A DNA stretch of 64,000 nucleotides from Affinundibacterium nitidum (GCF_014284155.1 NZ_JACOFZ010000007.1:91850-155849); one strand, 5' to 3'; counted from the first letter of the stretch, positions 53,307-63,838 are shown. Made by a program: numbers and translations. Notes: generated by a model from the sequence alone, not told the origin.

Positions 53307-54248
53307 CTAGCTGCTGGAATTCAGCAATTCCGCACCCAGCCATTTACCGCTACCGACCAGATCGCGACTGAGTTCAAGCACTAATTTTTCCACCGCCATA
53401 GCCGCATTAGTTAGTGGAATATTTTTCGATGCGCAAAGACTCACAGTACGTGACAATTTGACGTCATTAATTGGACAAGCGCGCATCTCTCCACGTTCGA
53501 TTTCCGCTAGCAACGGTGACACTGGCAAAATGGTGGCGCCCATATCAGCGAGGATGGCCGACTTCAGAATCGCGATAGACGTGATGTCAATGACATGCTC
53601 TATCTTCAGCCCTTGGTCACGCACGACCTGTTCGATACGAGGGCGTACACCATGTTGTATGCTGGGCAAAATCAAAGGCACTTGCAAGGCTTTCGCTAAG
53701 CTGATCGATTTCTTCTTGCAAGCAAATTGAGAATCCGCTCGCGTGATGAACATCATCTCCTCTTCCACTAAGGGTTTAGTGGCGAATTTACCGAGCTGAC
53801 CATCGTCAAACAGAATCGCTAGGTTCAAGCGTCCTGACGCCAACTGCTCTGTCAGATTACCGGTTAACTCTTCGGTCAACTGAAAAACAATTTCAGGATA
53901 AGCCGCACGCACAGCGGTCAGCAAGGGAAAAGCCAGTGCACCCGATGCACTTTGAGGAATGCCCAGTGCCACCGTACCTGAAGGCTTGTCTGTCGATTGG
54001 CTGACTGCAGATTTGGCATCACTAACTTGTTTAAGAATCGCCAGCGCGTGTTCATAAAAAATCTTTCCCGCATCCGTCGCTTGCATCCCTTGTGCTGAAC
54101 GATGTAACAAGGTTGCGCCTAACTCTTCCTCAAGTTGTTGCAACTGTTGAGTTAATGCTGGCTGCACAATATGCAGAACGCGCGCGGCGCGCGACAAAGA
54201 ACCGTGGTCAACGATAGCAACAAAATAGCGAAGTTGGCGTAGTTCCAT
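53307..54248 (-). CDS. LysR-family transcriptional regulator (Nac/Cbl-like start)
   Basis: The product of 313 residues has a winged helix-turn-helix MELRQLRYFVAIVDHGSLSR then AARVLHIVQPALTQQLQQLEEELGATL, and a two-lobed co-inducer domain. The LRQLRYFVAI start is common to the nitrogen-assimilation and aromatic-compound branches. It lies directly upstream of the LytS-like gene with a four-base gap and so should be co-transcribed with the two-component pair, an arrangement worth testing. It is preceded by the terminator of the GGDEF gene. Confidence 0.93.
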   Translation of the reverse strand: MELRQLRYFVAIVDHGSLSRAARVLHIVQPALTQQLQQLEEELGATLLHRSAQGMQATDAGKIFYEHALAILKQVSDAKSAVSQSTDKPSGTVALGIPQSASGALAFPLLTAVRAAYPEIVFQLTEELTGNLTEQLASGRLNLAILFDDGQLGKFATKPLVEEEMMFITRADSQFACKKKSISLAKALQVPLILPSIQHGVRPRIEQVVRDQGLKIEHVIDITSIAILKSAILADMGATILPVSPLLAEIERGEMRACPINDVKLSRTVSLCASKNIPLTNAAMAVEKLVLELSRDLVGSGKWLGAELLNSSS

Positions 54249-54286
54249 GGCGACGTTTTGGAGAGATGATGGTGTAAAAGCTGCTT

Positions 54287-54320
54287 AAAAACAAAATGGC
54301 TGCAGTGTCGCTGCAGCCAT
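54287..54320 (-). terminator. Intrinsic terminator of the diguanylate cyclase gene
   Basis: On the minus strand ATGGCTGCAG (54320-54311) pairs with CTGCAGCCAT (54305-54296), followed by TTTGTTTTT. It separates the GGDEF gene from the LysR operon. Confidence 0.92.
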
Positions 54321-54340
54321 CGAAATTGAGTAAGCGTTGA

Positions 54341-55396
54341 CTAGAAGAATTCGACGCTGTCTTGCGATACTTCGATGCGCAATTCACCAGAGGTAATCAG
54401 ATCCTCATAATGACAAACGCGGTTACGTCCATTGCTCTTTGCAAAGTACAGAGCTTGATCGGCGCGCCCAATAATACCTACCGCTGGTTCGAATGGATCG
54501 ATATGGGCGAAACCAATACTGATCGTCACCGTGCCAACTTGTGGGAAAGGATAGCGCGCCACGTTTTCACGGAAACGTTCAAAAATCATCTTAGCGTCTT
54601 CTTTCGAAGTCGAACGCAACAAGATCACAAACTCTTCACCACCGAAACGGAATAATTTGTCGGTTGGACGGAACGAGGAGCGCATCAAATTGGCGACCAA
54701 AATCAAGACTTCATCACCATACAAATGACCAAACTGATCGTTGACGCGTTTGAAATGGTCGATATCCAATACGGCCAGCCAATGCTGCTTTTCGCGGTCA
54801 CTATGACGACGCTCTACCTCGACGTCGCCTTTTTCAGCGTCGATCAAACTCTGTTTCTGTACACTGGTGCGTAGAATCTTAGAGAAATTGTCGTCAAAAG
54901 TCTTGCGATTGAGCAGGCCGGTGAGGGAATCGCGTTCCGAGTAATCGAGGAGATTTTGGAAATTACGATACACCACCAAGATACCGCCCATGACTTCTTT
55001 GGTGTTTTCGGTGTAGTTTGCTGGATTGAGAATTTCAAGGCAGACATTGACCTTCTCATTCATCCACACTGGCAACCAAATTGTACGGTCACCATTCGCA
55101 TCCAGAAATTCAGCCACGCTTTCATGCTTGCCAAGCGCTTCTGCTAGCTGTGGAAACTGCTCAACAGGCACCTCAGGTGATACCACACCAGACATTTCCT
55201 CGGATGGAGCGAGTTTGCCTTTGACGATCGTAATCTGTGGCTTAACGAAAGACTTTTCCCCGACATGCAAGATATCGAGGACACGTGCGCGACCCGCATT
55301 GGTCAGCTCACTCAAAGCGGAGATCACGGAAATGTTCAGAAGATCGTGGTCACGATGCCCTGTAATTTCCATCAAATGTTTGATAATTGATTCCAT
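54341..55396 (-). CDS. Diguanylate cyclase (GGDEF protein)
   Basis: The 351-residue protein has an N-terminal helical region of ~165 residues with a GAF-like look (ISALSELTNAGRARVLDIL, TIWLPVWMNEKVNVCLEIL) and a C-terminal GGDEF domain. The domain has the active signature GGEEF (in FRFGGEEFVILL) with the inhibitory I-site RxxD (RPTD) five residues upstream. It also has DSLTGLLNRKTFDDNF and LDIDHFKRVNDQFGH. It should make cyclic di-GMP from GTP with product inhibition. No phosphodiesterase partner is adjacent. It is cytosolic. Confidence 0.94.
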   Translation of the reverse strand: MESIIKHLMEITGHRDHDLLNISVISALSELTNAGRARVLDILHVGEKSFVKPQITIVKGKLAPSEEMSGVVSPEVPVEQFPQLAEALGKHESVAEFLDANGDRTIWLPVWMNEKVNVCLEILNPANYTENTKEVMGGILVVYRNFQNLLDYSERDSLTGLLNRKTFDDNFSKILRTSVQKQSLIDAEKGDVEVERRHSDREKQHWLAVLDIDHFKRVNDQFGHLYGDEVLILVANLMRSSFRPTDKLFRFGGEEFVILLRSTSKEDAKMIFERFRENVARYPFPQVGTVTISIGFAHIDPFEPAVGIIGRADQALYFAKSNGRNRVCHYEDLITSGELRIEVSQDSVEFF

Positions 55397-55858
55397 ATGT
55401 ACTATTTAAGGCACAGCATCAATTGAACACAAGTACAAATATCTCACGTTCGCCAAGTGCCAGCTACAAAAACGATTCCTCTATCTAGCTAAAATCATAA
55501 TTTTAGCAAAATCGTAATATAGAACAGTTTCCGCAGTCTGGGCGGGAAAATTGTCAAAAACCGCGGCTTTGACTTCGACAGGCGCTTTGCGCTCATATTA
55601 ACTTTATATGGCGAAACAGAGCAAGTGAATCATCTTTCCCATCTGAAATATTCATTTTTTGTTGTAACAGTGGCGCAAATCACACGCTACTTCCGCTACA
55701 AGAGCTTCTAATATAGGCGTTTGAAAAGCCTATGCCGAAATTTTTCAATATTTAACCAAAGTAATTTTTTGCCTATCTGACCTCATTTTTGACGCTTTTC
55801 GTGCCCCTCTTGCGGTATCCTTAGAAGATTCGCATTAACTACAAAAAAACCTGAAAAA
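55397..55858. other. Divergent intergenic region upstream of ettA and the GGDEF gene
   Basis: This AT-rich 462-base gap lies between two outward-reading starts, so it must hold both promoters. A TTGACG at 55789-55794 is a fair -35, but the TATCCT at 55816-55821 is 21 bases away. No gene or strong hairpin is visible. The ettA ATG lacks a clear ribosome site, being preceded by AAAAAAACCTGAAAAA. Confidence 0.55.
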
Positions 55859-57526
55859 ATGGCCAATTACGTCTATACCATGAACCGCGTCGGCAAAATC
55901 GTGCCGCCGAAACGTCAAATTCTGAAAGATATTTCACTCTCCTTTTTCCCTGGCGCCAAAATTGGCGTCTTGGGTTTGAACGGCTCAGGTAAATCTTCAC
56001 TGTTGAAAATTATGGCGGGTATCGATAAAGATATCCAAGGTGAAGCAGTACCGATGCCTAACCTGAATATCGGTTATTTGCCACAAGAACCGCAACTTGA
56101 CCCGGAACAAACGGTACGTCAAGCGGTTGAAAGCGCGCTCGGCGAAGTGTTCGAAGCCAAAGCAAAACTAGAAGAAGTGTATGCCGCTTACGCTGACGAG
56201 AATGCGGACTTCGACGCGCTGGCGAATGAGCAAGCTCGCTTGGAAGCCATTATTTCAGCTTCCGCTGGTGATAATGTGGAATTGCAATTAGAAATGGCCG
56301 CTGATGCTTTGCGCTTGCCACCATGGGATGCCAAGATCGGCGTGTTATCCGGTGGTGAAAAGCGTCGTGTAGCATTGTGCCGCTTGTTGCTTTCCAAGCC
56401 TGATATGTTACTGCTCGACGAACCAACCAACCATTTGGATGCGGAATCCGTTGATTGGTTGGAACAATTCTTGTTGCGCTTCCCTGGTACCGTTGTTGCG
56501 ATTACCCATGATCGCTACTTCCTCGACAATGCCGCCGAATGGATCTTGGAATTGGATCGTGGTGCAGGTATTCCTTGGAAAGGCAACTATTCTTCTTGGC
56601 TTGATCAAAAACAAGCACGTTTGAAACAAGAAGAAGCCACCGAATCTGCACGCCAACGTGCTCTACAAAAAGAGTTGGAATGGTCTCGCCAAAATCCTAA
56701 AGCACGTCAAGCAAAGAGTAAGGCACGTTTGGCGCGCTTCAATGAAATGAGCGAACATGAATACCAAAAACGTAATGAAACACAGGAGATTTTTATTCCT
56801 GTTGCAGAACGCTTAGGTAATGAAGTCATCGAATTTAAAAACGTCAGCAAAGCTTTTGGTGATCGTCTCTTGATCGACAATCTGAGCTTCAAGATTCCAC
56901 CAGGAGCGATCGTCGGCATCATCGGTCCTAACGGTGCGGGTAAATCGACTTTGTTCAAAATGATTAAAGGGTTGGAGCAACCTGATAGTGGTGAAGTCGC
57001 CCTCGGTCAAACTGCGAAAATTTCTTTGGTGGATCAGTCTCGTGAAGACCTTGGAAATACGAAAACCGTTTTTGAAGATGTCGCTAATGGCGCTGACATT
57101 TTGACGGTCGGCCGTTTCGAAATGCCTTCACGTGCTTATCTCGGTCGCTTCAATTTTAAAGGTGGTGATCAACAAAAGATTGTTGGCAATCTCTCTGGTG
57201 GTGAACGCGGTCGTTTGCATTTGGCGAAGACTTTGCTACAAGGTGGTAACGTACTTCTACTCGATGAACCGTCGAATGATCTTGACGTTGAAACGCTGCG
57301 CGCACTTGAAGATGCTTTATTAGAGTTCGCTGGTAGCGTGATGGTGATTTCACATGATCGTTGGTTCTTAGATCGTATCGCAACACACATTTTGGCGTTC
57401 GAAGGTAACTCTCAAGTGACCTTCTTCGACGGCAATTATCAAGAATATGAAGCCGATAAGAAGAAGCGTTTAGGTGAAGAAGGTGCTAAACCGAAACGTA
57501 TTCGCTATAAGCCTCTTACTGTGTAA
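55859..57526 (+). CDS. ettA: Energy-dependent translational throttle protein EttA (ABC-F ATPase)
   Basis: The 555-residue protein (same length as E. coli EttA) has two ABC domains: Walker A GLNGSGKSS, signature LSGGEKRRVAL, Walker B LLLDEPTNHLD in the first; GPNGAGKST, LSGGERGRLHL and LLLDEPSNDLD in the second. The inter-domain linker is highly charged (about 245-310). It binds the ribosomal E site and gates entry into elongation according to energy level. It has no membrane segments. It is the first gene of a plus-strand run. Confidence 0.97.
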   Translation: MANYVYTMNRVGKIVPPKRQILKDISLSFFPGAKIGVLGLNGSGKSSLLKIMAGIDKDIQGEAVPMPNLNIGYLPQEPQLDPEQTVRQAVESALGEVFEAKAKLEEVYAAYADENADFDALANEQARLEAIISASAGDNVELQLEMAADALRLPPWDAKIGVLSGGEKRRVALCRLLLSKPDMLLLDEPTNHLDAESVDWLEQFLLRFPGTVVAITHDRYFLDNAAEWILELDRGAGIPWKGNYSSWLDQKQARLKQEEATESARQRALQKELEWSRQNPKARQAKSKARLARFNEMSEHEYQKRNETQEIFIPVAERLGNEVIEFKNVSKAFGDRLLIDNLSFKIPPGAIVGIIGPNGAGKSTLFKMIKGLEQPDSGEVALGQTAKISLVDQSREDLGNTKTVFEDVANGADILTVGRFEMPSRAYLGRFNFKGGDQQKIVGNLSGGERGRLHLAKTLLQGGNVLLLDEPSNDLDVETLRALEDALLEFAGSVMVISHDRWFLDRIATHILAFEGNSQVTFFDGNYQEYEADKKKRLGEEGAKPKRIRYKPLTV

Positions 57527-57588
57527 TTTAGGGCTGTAACCACCACTCTAACCACCCGCAACCAGCGTCAAGCAAAAAGGAGTAAGCA

Positions 57589-58008
57589 ATGATTCTTCGA
57601 TACAAGCGCACGATAGCAATGATCACCATGTTCATTGGAATGCTTGCTTATTCCGCTGGCGCTTCCGCGAATAGTGGTGGTAGTGCAAGTGCGAGTGCCG
57701 CAGGTGCCCCTACCGCGCATTTGGAGCCATTCGTGGTGAATTTGTCGAGTTTCGATCGTTATCTTCAGGCTGTCATTACTTTGCAAGTTACCGCAACAGA
57801 AGTCGCTGATAAAGTGAAAACCTATATGCCGGTTGTTCGTCATGTAGTCATCATGACTCTCAGCAGTAAAGATTCCGCTGATGTGCAATCGTCGAGTGGT
57901 AAGAAAGCCTTGGTCGAAGAGTTACGCGAGAAAATCAATAAGGCACTCAATTCCAAAGAACATGAAGGCGTGAGCGATGTTTTCTTTGAAAATTTCGTGA
58001 TCCAGTAA
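57589..58008 (+). CDS. FliL-like protein
   Basis: The 139-residue product starts with a membrane or signal segment (MITMFIGMLAYSAGASA), a Gly/Ser/Ala linker, then a FliL-type periplasmic domain: EPFVVNLSSFDRYLQAVITL, TATEVADKVKTYMPVVRHVVIM and LVEELREKINKALN. This resembles the flagellar basal-body protein FliL but sits away from any flagellar gene, so it may belong to the wider family of FliL-like orphan proteins. A good ribosome site (AAAAAGGAG) precedes the ATG. Confidence 0.85.
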   Translation: MILRYKRTIAMITMFIGMLAYSAGASANSGGSASASAAGAPTAHLEPFVVNLSSFDRYLQAVITLQVTATEVADKVKTYMPVVRHVVIMTLSSKDSADVQSSSGKKALVEELREKINKALNSKEHEGVSDVFFENFVIQ

Positions 58009-58021
58009 GTTTTATTTTTGG

Positions 58022-58043
58022 GCCGGAGCTCGTGAGCTCCGGC
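58022..58043. other. Intergenic hairpin after the fliL-like gene
   Basis: GCCGGAGCTC (58022-58031) pairs perfectly with GAGCTCCGGC (58034-58043) with a two-base loop. The absence of a T-run makes it a doubtful terminator; it may be a short repeat unit. Confidence 0.5.
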
Positions 58044-58059
58044 ACTTCTGAAGTCATCT

Positions 58060-58647
58060 ATGTATCAACTCAAATCGGCCGTCTTTGCCGAACTCGAGAT
58101 CAAGAAGAGTCGTTTCCTTGGTCAACTCTACCCCATCTATAGCCGATCTGAAGCACAGACTTTGCTGGCAAAATTACGCGCCGAACATCCGAATGCCGTG
58201 CACGTGTGCTGGGTCTTGTTATGCGAAGGAGACTCAGGCCTAGACGATGATGGTGAGCCATCTGGAACTGCCGCCAAGCCTATGTACAACGTCTTGGTGC
58301 ATAAAGAGTTATTCAATGTGTTAGCCGTTGTTGTGCGCTATTGGGGCGGCATTAAACTCGGTGCTGGCGGTTTGACGCGTGCTTACGGACAAGCAATTTC
58401 AGATGCCTTCAAAAATGCTGAATTGATTCCTATCGAGATTTTGAGTGAAGCACGCTTCGCCGTAGAATTTGCTGACGAATCACAATTGCGTCGCTTATGC
58501 GAACAACGCAAGGCCATCATCGAAGCGGTCAATTACGCAGACAAAGCCGAGATCAGTATCAAAATCAAATCAACAGAACTTGCCAGCTTCACGGAAGAGG
58601 CGTTCAATCTTTTGCGTGGAAAATTGATCGTACTCGATGCGGATTAA
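58060..58647 (+). CDS. yigZ: YigZ/IMPACT-family protein
   Basis: The 195-residue cytosolic protein has the UPF0029 N-terminal domain with FAELEIKKSRFLGQLYPI, NAVHVCWVLLCEG, DDDGEPSGTAAKPMYNVL and VVVRYWGGIKLGAGGLTRAYG, and a C-terminal DUF1949-type domain. Related proteins in eukaryotes and bacteria act in translational control, but the bacterial function is uncertain. Its stop overlaps the stop of the convergent slmA gene by four bases. Confidence 0.95.
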   Translation: MYQLKSAVFAELEIKKSRFLGQLYPIYSRSEAQTLLAKLRAEHPNAVHVCWVLLCEGDSGLDDDGEPSGTAAKPMYNVLVHKELFNVLAVVVRYWGGIKLGAGGLTRAYGQAISDAFKNAELIPIEILSEARFAVEFADESQLRRLCEQRKAIIEAVNYADKAEISIKIKSTELASFTEEAFNLLRGKLIVLDAD

Positions 58648-59216
58648 AGCAAGACAGCAAGCTGTGTCGGCGCGTGTTCTGTCGGTAAGGCTTTAAAACC
58701 TGTCTTGGCAAATCGCTGCCAACGTCCCAGAACGAAGGTCACCAATAAATTCGAACGAATCGCTATTTCGGCTTCAGGAATTTGACCTAGCACCGCGGCT
58801 TGGCGCAAACATTGTTTATAAGCTAGCTCTAAACGGTCCATTAAATGATTCATACGCACTTGCAAGCGTTCATCTTCATTAACCAATGCGTCACCAATCA
58901 ACACGCGTGTCATACCGGGATTACGTTCTGCAAAACTCAATAACATCATGCTGATATTATGCGCTTGCGACAGACCTTCTTTATCTTGCACAGTGATCTG
59001 ATTGATTAGACCAAAGATCGTTGATTCGATGAACTCGATTAAACCTTCAAACATCTGTGCCTTGCTCGCAAAGTGACGATAGAGCGTCGCTTCGGACACA
59101 TCAATTTTTGCCGCCAAGGCAGCCGTCGTAATCTTCTCGCCCTTGGGGTTTTCCAACATTCCCGCTAGCGCCTGCAAGATCTGCAGCTTACGTTCACCTG
59201 GTTTGGTTATCGACAT
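58644..59216 (-). CDS. slmA: Nucleoid occlusion factor SlmA
   Basis: This TetR-like DNA-binding protein (190 residues) blocks FtsZ ring assembly over the chromosome. MSITKPGERKLQILQALAGM is the SlmA N-terminus, followed by a helix-turn-helix (TTAALAAKIDVSEATLYRHFASKAQMFEGL) and helices that match the SlmA C-terminal domain (FGLINQITVQDKEG, then MTRVLIGDALVNEDERLQ). The start at 59216 follows CAGGAAAGACC; the extended frame to 59252 adds a charged segment that is unlikely to be made. It lies after the pyrimidine nucleotidase gene, an arrangement common in the Burkholderiales. Confidence 0.95.
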   Translation of the reverse strand: MSITKPGERKLQILQALAGMLENPKGEKITTAALAAKIDVSEATLYRHFASKAQMFEGLIEFIESTIFGLINQITVQDKEGLSQAHNISMMLLSFAERNPGMTRVLIGDALVNEDERLQVRMNHLMDRLELAYKQCLRQAAVLGQIPEAEIAIRSNLLVTFVLGRWQRFAKTGFKALPTEHAPTQLAVLL

Positions 59217-59269
59217 GGTCTTTCCTGATTTCTCTTCAATCTCAGTGCACACTCAGCACCAACGCCATG

Positions 59270-59965
59270 TCAAATTTTATGCTTGAACAAACGCGCTAGC
59301 TGAAATACAGATTTTACTGTGATATCGGCGCTGGCTGTAACACTTTTCTGCACCACATGTTGTCCATGCCCCGTAATCATCACCGTACGCAAGCCAATTC
59401 GCTTCGCTGCTTGTAAATTCGCCACACTATCCTCGACCAAAATGCATTGACGTGGGAGCCAACCGTGTTGTGCTAGCAATTTACGTAAATAGGCTTTACT
59501 CGGTTTAGGATGCGACTTCCCATGCACCCGCATCGTTTCAATCGAAATATGACCAGCAAAATCTCTATGTAAATTAAGTTGACGCATCACTTGTTTTGAG
59601 TACTGCTGCGGTGCATTCGTGAATAGAATTTTCTTACCCGGCAAAGTCTTAAGCACTCTCGCCACACCACGCTCTAAGTGCAAGAGTTGTTCGAGGTTGT
59701 CGAAGCGATGGGCTTCACGCAAAAACTCTTCTTCTTTAACACCGTGATGTATCACCATGCCCTTCAAGGTCGCGCCATAGCGTCTTAAGTATTCTGTGCG
59801 GAGGTGATTAACGTGTTCCATGTCGACCTCGCCACTTTCCTTGGAGAGAACTTGGGCGATGTAGCGGGTCATGTTATTGGCGATGGCGGGGAACACCGCT
59901 TTGCTGGCGTTGTGGAGGGTGTTGTCTAGGTCGAAGAGCCAGATGGTATTTTTCTTATTATTCAT
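59270..59965 (-). CDS. Pyrimidine 5'-nucleotidase (HAD family)
   Basis: The 231-residue HAD hydrolase has motif I WLFDLDNTLHNA (nucleophile Asp), motif II ILFTNAPQQYS, motif III around GKSHPKPSKAYLRKLL and motif IV ILVEDSVANLQAAKRIG. This pattern is of the SDT1/pyrimidine 5'-nucleotidase type, dephosphorylating UMP, CMP or related nucleotides. It is 53 bases upstream of slmA, within the argB-nucleotidase-slmA order. Confidence 0.93.
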   Translation of the reverse strand: MNNKKNTIWLFDLDNTLHNASKAVFPAIANNMTRYIAQVLSKESGEVDMEHVNHLRTEYLRRYGATLKGMVIHHGVKEEEFLREAHRFDNLEQLLHLERGVARVLKTLPGKKILFTNAPQQYSKQVMRQLNLHRDFAGHISIETMRVHGKSHPKPSKAYLRKLLAQHGWLPRQCILVEDSVANLQAAKRIGLRTVMITGHGQHVVQKSVTASADITVKSVFQLARLFKHKI

Positions 59966-60042
59966 TTTTTGTCTGAGCTAACTTGATTGACTACAGGTCG
60001 GATGTGGCCCCGACAGCTACTGCATTGCTTGCAAGCAGATTA

Positions 60043-60088
60043 GAGATTGATGGCGCAAAGCATGCTTTGCGAAACCCCGTCAATCTCC
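60043..60088. repeat. Long palindromic stem-loop in intergenic DNA
   Basis: A perfect inner palindrome CGCAAAGCATGCTTTGCG (60054-60071) is nested between GAGATTGA (60043-60050) and TCAATCTC (60080-60087), making a long imperfect hairpin. It sits between the nucleotidase gene and the SMI1-like ORF and looks like a repeat element remnant. No gene is present from 59966 to 60167. Confidence 0.7.
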
Positions 60089-60167
60089 ATTCGGGTGCCC
60101 AATTGTGGAGAACAAAAAAAGGGGCCAGATTTACACCCACAAACGTAAGGGGGGAATTCTCTAAGTC

Positions 60168-60527
60168 TCACTTGCTCATGAAACCCTTGAATTCCAGTAA
60201 ATCGCCCGCGATCTTGATCGCGTCATCAGGCTCCATTCCAATTGCAGGCAGATAAAAAACTTCTCCAACTTGATTCAGCGCCAATAGTTCACCACCATTT
60301 CCACCAAAAGCGATAAATCCAGGCGCGAATTCGGATAACTGATAACCTTGATTTAACTCTTCGAGCTCAACTGGCAGCCAAAGTACATACCATCCTGGGT
60401 CAACAGACAGCTCGCCCTCAAGGAACCCTTCCTCTATCCATGAGCATAGTATTTCTTTAAGTGCTTCAATATGCATGACAGCAGTCGAACCCTGAACGTC
60501 GAAACTCCAAGGCAAGCAACAACGCAA
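60168..60527 (-). CDS. SMI1/KNR4-like protein, short
   Basis: The ~119-residue frame carries the SMI1/KNR4 core: PGWYVLWLPVELEELNQGYQ, then FAPGFIAFGGNGGELLALN and IGMEPDDAIKIAGDLLEFKG. Full members are usually longer, with an N-terminal helical region and an LPxDY motif that are absent here. The upstream part (LRCCLPWSFDVQGS) does not supply them. The start is uncertain: TTG at 60527, ATG at 60476 or an upstream ATT are all possible, none with a strong ribosome site. This family includes immunity proteins of polymorphic toxins, but no toxin gene is adjacent. It might be a truncated remnant. Confidence 0.6.
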   Translation of the reverse strand: MRCCLPWSFDVQGSTAVMHIEALKEILCSWIEEGFLEGELSVDPGWYVLWLPVELEELNQGYQLSEFAPGFIAFGGNGGELLALNQVGEVFYLPAIGMEPDDAIKIAGDLLEFKGFMSK

Positions 60528-60550
60528 TGCGCCCCAGAATGGAATTTACT

Positions 60551-62205
<1,655 letters not shown>

Positions 62206-62252
62206 ACCGGAATTTGAACCTCAGTTTGACCTGTTATTGAGTCCTTAAGCCT

Positions 62253-62447
62253 ATGCGTTTCTTTTACACTTGCAAACAAGCTCATCAAATGCTGTCTGAG
62301 GGCATGGACCGTCAGCTCAGCGTGGCAGAACGTGCTCAACTCAAGCTACATTTAAGCATGTGTCGTTCTTGCACCAACTTCAGTGGCCAAATGCGATTAT
62401 TGCGTGAAGCCATGAAGAAGATGTCGAAAGATGGTGGTAACGAATAA
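62253..62447 (+). CDS. Zinc-binding (ZAS) anti-sigma factor, zf-HC2 type
   Basis: This 64-residue protein has the ZAS ligand set C7, H33, C37 and C40 (HxxxCxxC), the zinc-dependent anti-sigma signature. The N-terminal helix-loop-helix (HQMLSEGMDRQLSVAERAQL) matches the sigma-binding part. There is no sensor domain beyond this, so it is a bare anti-sigma. It probably binds the sigma factor encoded immediately upstream and could respond to oxidants that release zinc. That last point is inferred from the family. Confidence 0.9.
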   Translation: MRFFYTCKQAHQMLSEGMDRQLSVAERAQLKLHLSMCRSCTNFSGQMRLLREAMKKMSKDGGNE

Positions 62448-62647
62448 GCGTTTGACCTCATTCACTACGAGCTAAGAATGACGTAACATTGTGCTGGCTA
62501 GGAGTGGTGCCGAAGGTAGTGCAAACGCACGACGAAGTGAACGCAACAACGCCAGCGCCTGTTTTATGTATGTCCAAAACAGAGAATTGCTGATTCAGTT
62601 ACCATATCAACTTCTTGCACTTTTTTGCCTAAACCGCCTAAGGGCGA

Positions 62648-63373
62648 ATGGAAAATACCATGCCAACCGAATCTACATATACTGCGGTCACAAGCGAACC
62701 GATTCCAGTCTCTCAGCGCATCCGTGAACGCATCGTTAAAAGCAAAACGCGTTACCACGCTAACGATAATATCGCTGACTTTATTGAACCTGGCGAACTC
62801 GATGAATTGCTTGCTGAAGTTGAAGGCAAATTGCGCGGCGTGTTGGAGAGCCTAGTCATCGACACGAAAAGCGATCACAACACTTTAGATACAGGCCGCC
62901 GTGTCGCCAAAATGTACATTAACGAAATCTTCAAAGGTCGTTATGTACCGATGCCACCGGTCACTGAATTCCCCAACGCTTCGCACCTCAATGAACTGAT
63001 GATTATTGGCCCAATCACGGTGCGCAGCGCTTGTTCACATCACCTATGCCCTATCATCGGCAAGGTATGGATCGGTGTCATGCCGAATGAACATTCAAAC
63101 CTGATTGGCCTATCTAAGTACGCACGGATTGCCGAATGGATTATGAGTCGCCCACAAATCCAAGAGGAAGCTGTGGTGCAACTCGCCGATGCCTTACAAA
63201 GCAAAATGCAACCCGATGGCTTGGCGGTGGTGATGGAAGCGGATCACTTCTGTATGCATTGGCGCGGCGTGAAAGATATGGACTCCAAAATGATCAATAG
63301 TGTAATGCACGGTTCATTCTTGAAAGACCCTAATTTGCGTCGCGAGTTTTTGTCACTGATCAAGAAATCCTAA
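62648..63373 (+). CDS. folE: GTP cyclohydrolase I
   Basis: It converts GTP to dihydroneopterin triphosphate, the first step of folate or pterin synthesis. The 241-residue protein has ITVRSACSHHLCPIIGKVWIGVMP, with the zinc ligands Cys and His, and VMEADHFCMHWRGVKD with the second Cys. It is complete. An alternative ATG at 62660 (MPTEST) has a slightly better-spaced ribosome site, so the true start may be there. The gene lies 200 bases after the anti-sigma and 39 bases before the BLUF gene. Confidence 0.95.
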   Translation: MENTMPTESTYTAVTSEPIPVSQRIRERIVKSKTRYHANDNIADFIEPGELDELLAEVEGKLRGVLESLVIDTKSDHNTLDTGRRVAKMYINEIFKGRYVPMPPVTEFPNASHLNELMIIGPITVRSACSHHLCPIIGKVWIGVMPNEHSNLIGLSKYARIAEWIMSRPQIQEEAVVQLADALQSKMQPDGLAVVMEADHFCMHWRGVKDMDSKMINSVMHGSFLKDPNLRREFLSLIKKS

Positions 63374-63412
63374 TTCGACGTCAAGAAATCACCTTACCCT
63401 AAGAGGTTTACC

Positions 63413-63838
63413 ATGTTAGTTCGTCTCTTGTATGCCAGCCGCGCGGTGGACAATAATTTGAATCAGACCGTACAGGCCATCATGCAGCAATCGCGTGATC
63501 ACAATCCCCAGCATGGCATTACCGGGATTTTATGCCATAGCGATGATGTGTTCATGCAAGTACTGGAAGGTGGACGTGAAGCTATCAACACTTTGTACAG
63601 CATGATCTTGCGCGACCCTCGGCACAAAGATGTCGTGTTGCTGCACTATGAAGAAATCAGCGAACGTCGTTATGCCGGCTGGACCATGGGTCAAGCCAAT
63701 CTCGGCAAAATCAATCCATCCATTTTGTTGAAGTACTCTGCTTTGCCAGAGCTCAATCCGCATCGTATGTCGGGAAAAATGTCCTTGGCTTTGATCGAGG
63801 AATTAATGGCGACCGCTGCTATTGTTGGTCGAGCATAA
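63413..63838 (+). CDS. BLUF-domain blue-light photoreceptor
   Basis: The 141-residue protein is a stand-alone BLUF domain that binds FAD. The residues known to form the light-switching hydrogen-bond network are all present: Tyr7 (LLYASR), Asn31, Gln49 (FMQVLEGG), Trp90 and Met92 (AGWTMG). The first ~95 residues form the BLUF fold and the last ~45 a helical tail for partner contact. There is no attached enzyme domain, so it must signal through another protein. A clear ribosome site (AAGAGG) precedes the ATG. It lies just after folE in a plus-strand run that begins with the sigma/anti-sigma pair. Confidence 0.95.
   Translation: MLVRLLYASRAVDNNLNQTVQAIMQQSRDHNPQHGITGILCHSDDVFMQVLEGGREAINTLYSMILRDPRHKDVVLLHYEEISERRYAGWTMGQANLGKINPSILLKYSALPELNPHRMSGKMSLALIEELMATAAIVGRA

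Noticed and set aside
60110-60140. AAAAAAAGGGGCCAGATTTA motif downstream of the SMI1-like ORF
   Set aside because: It resembles sequence seen near some repeat-associated elements, but no matching partner end or transposase lies nearby, so a mobile element could not be supported.
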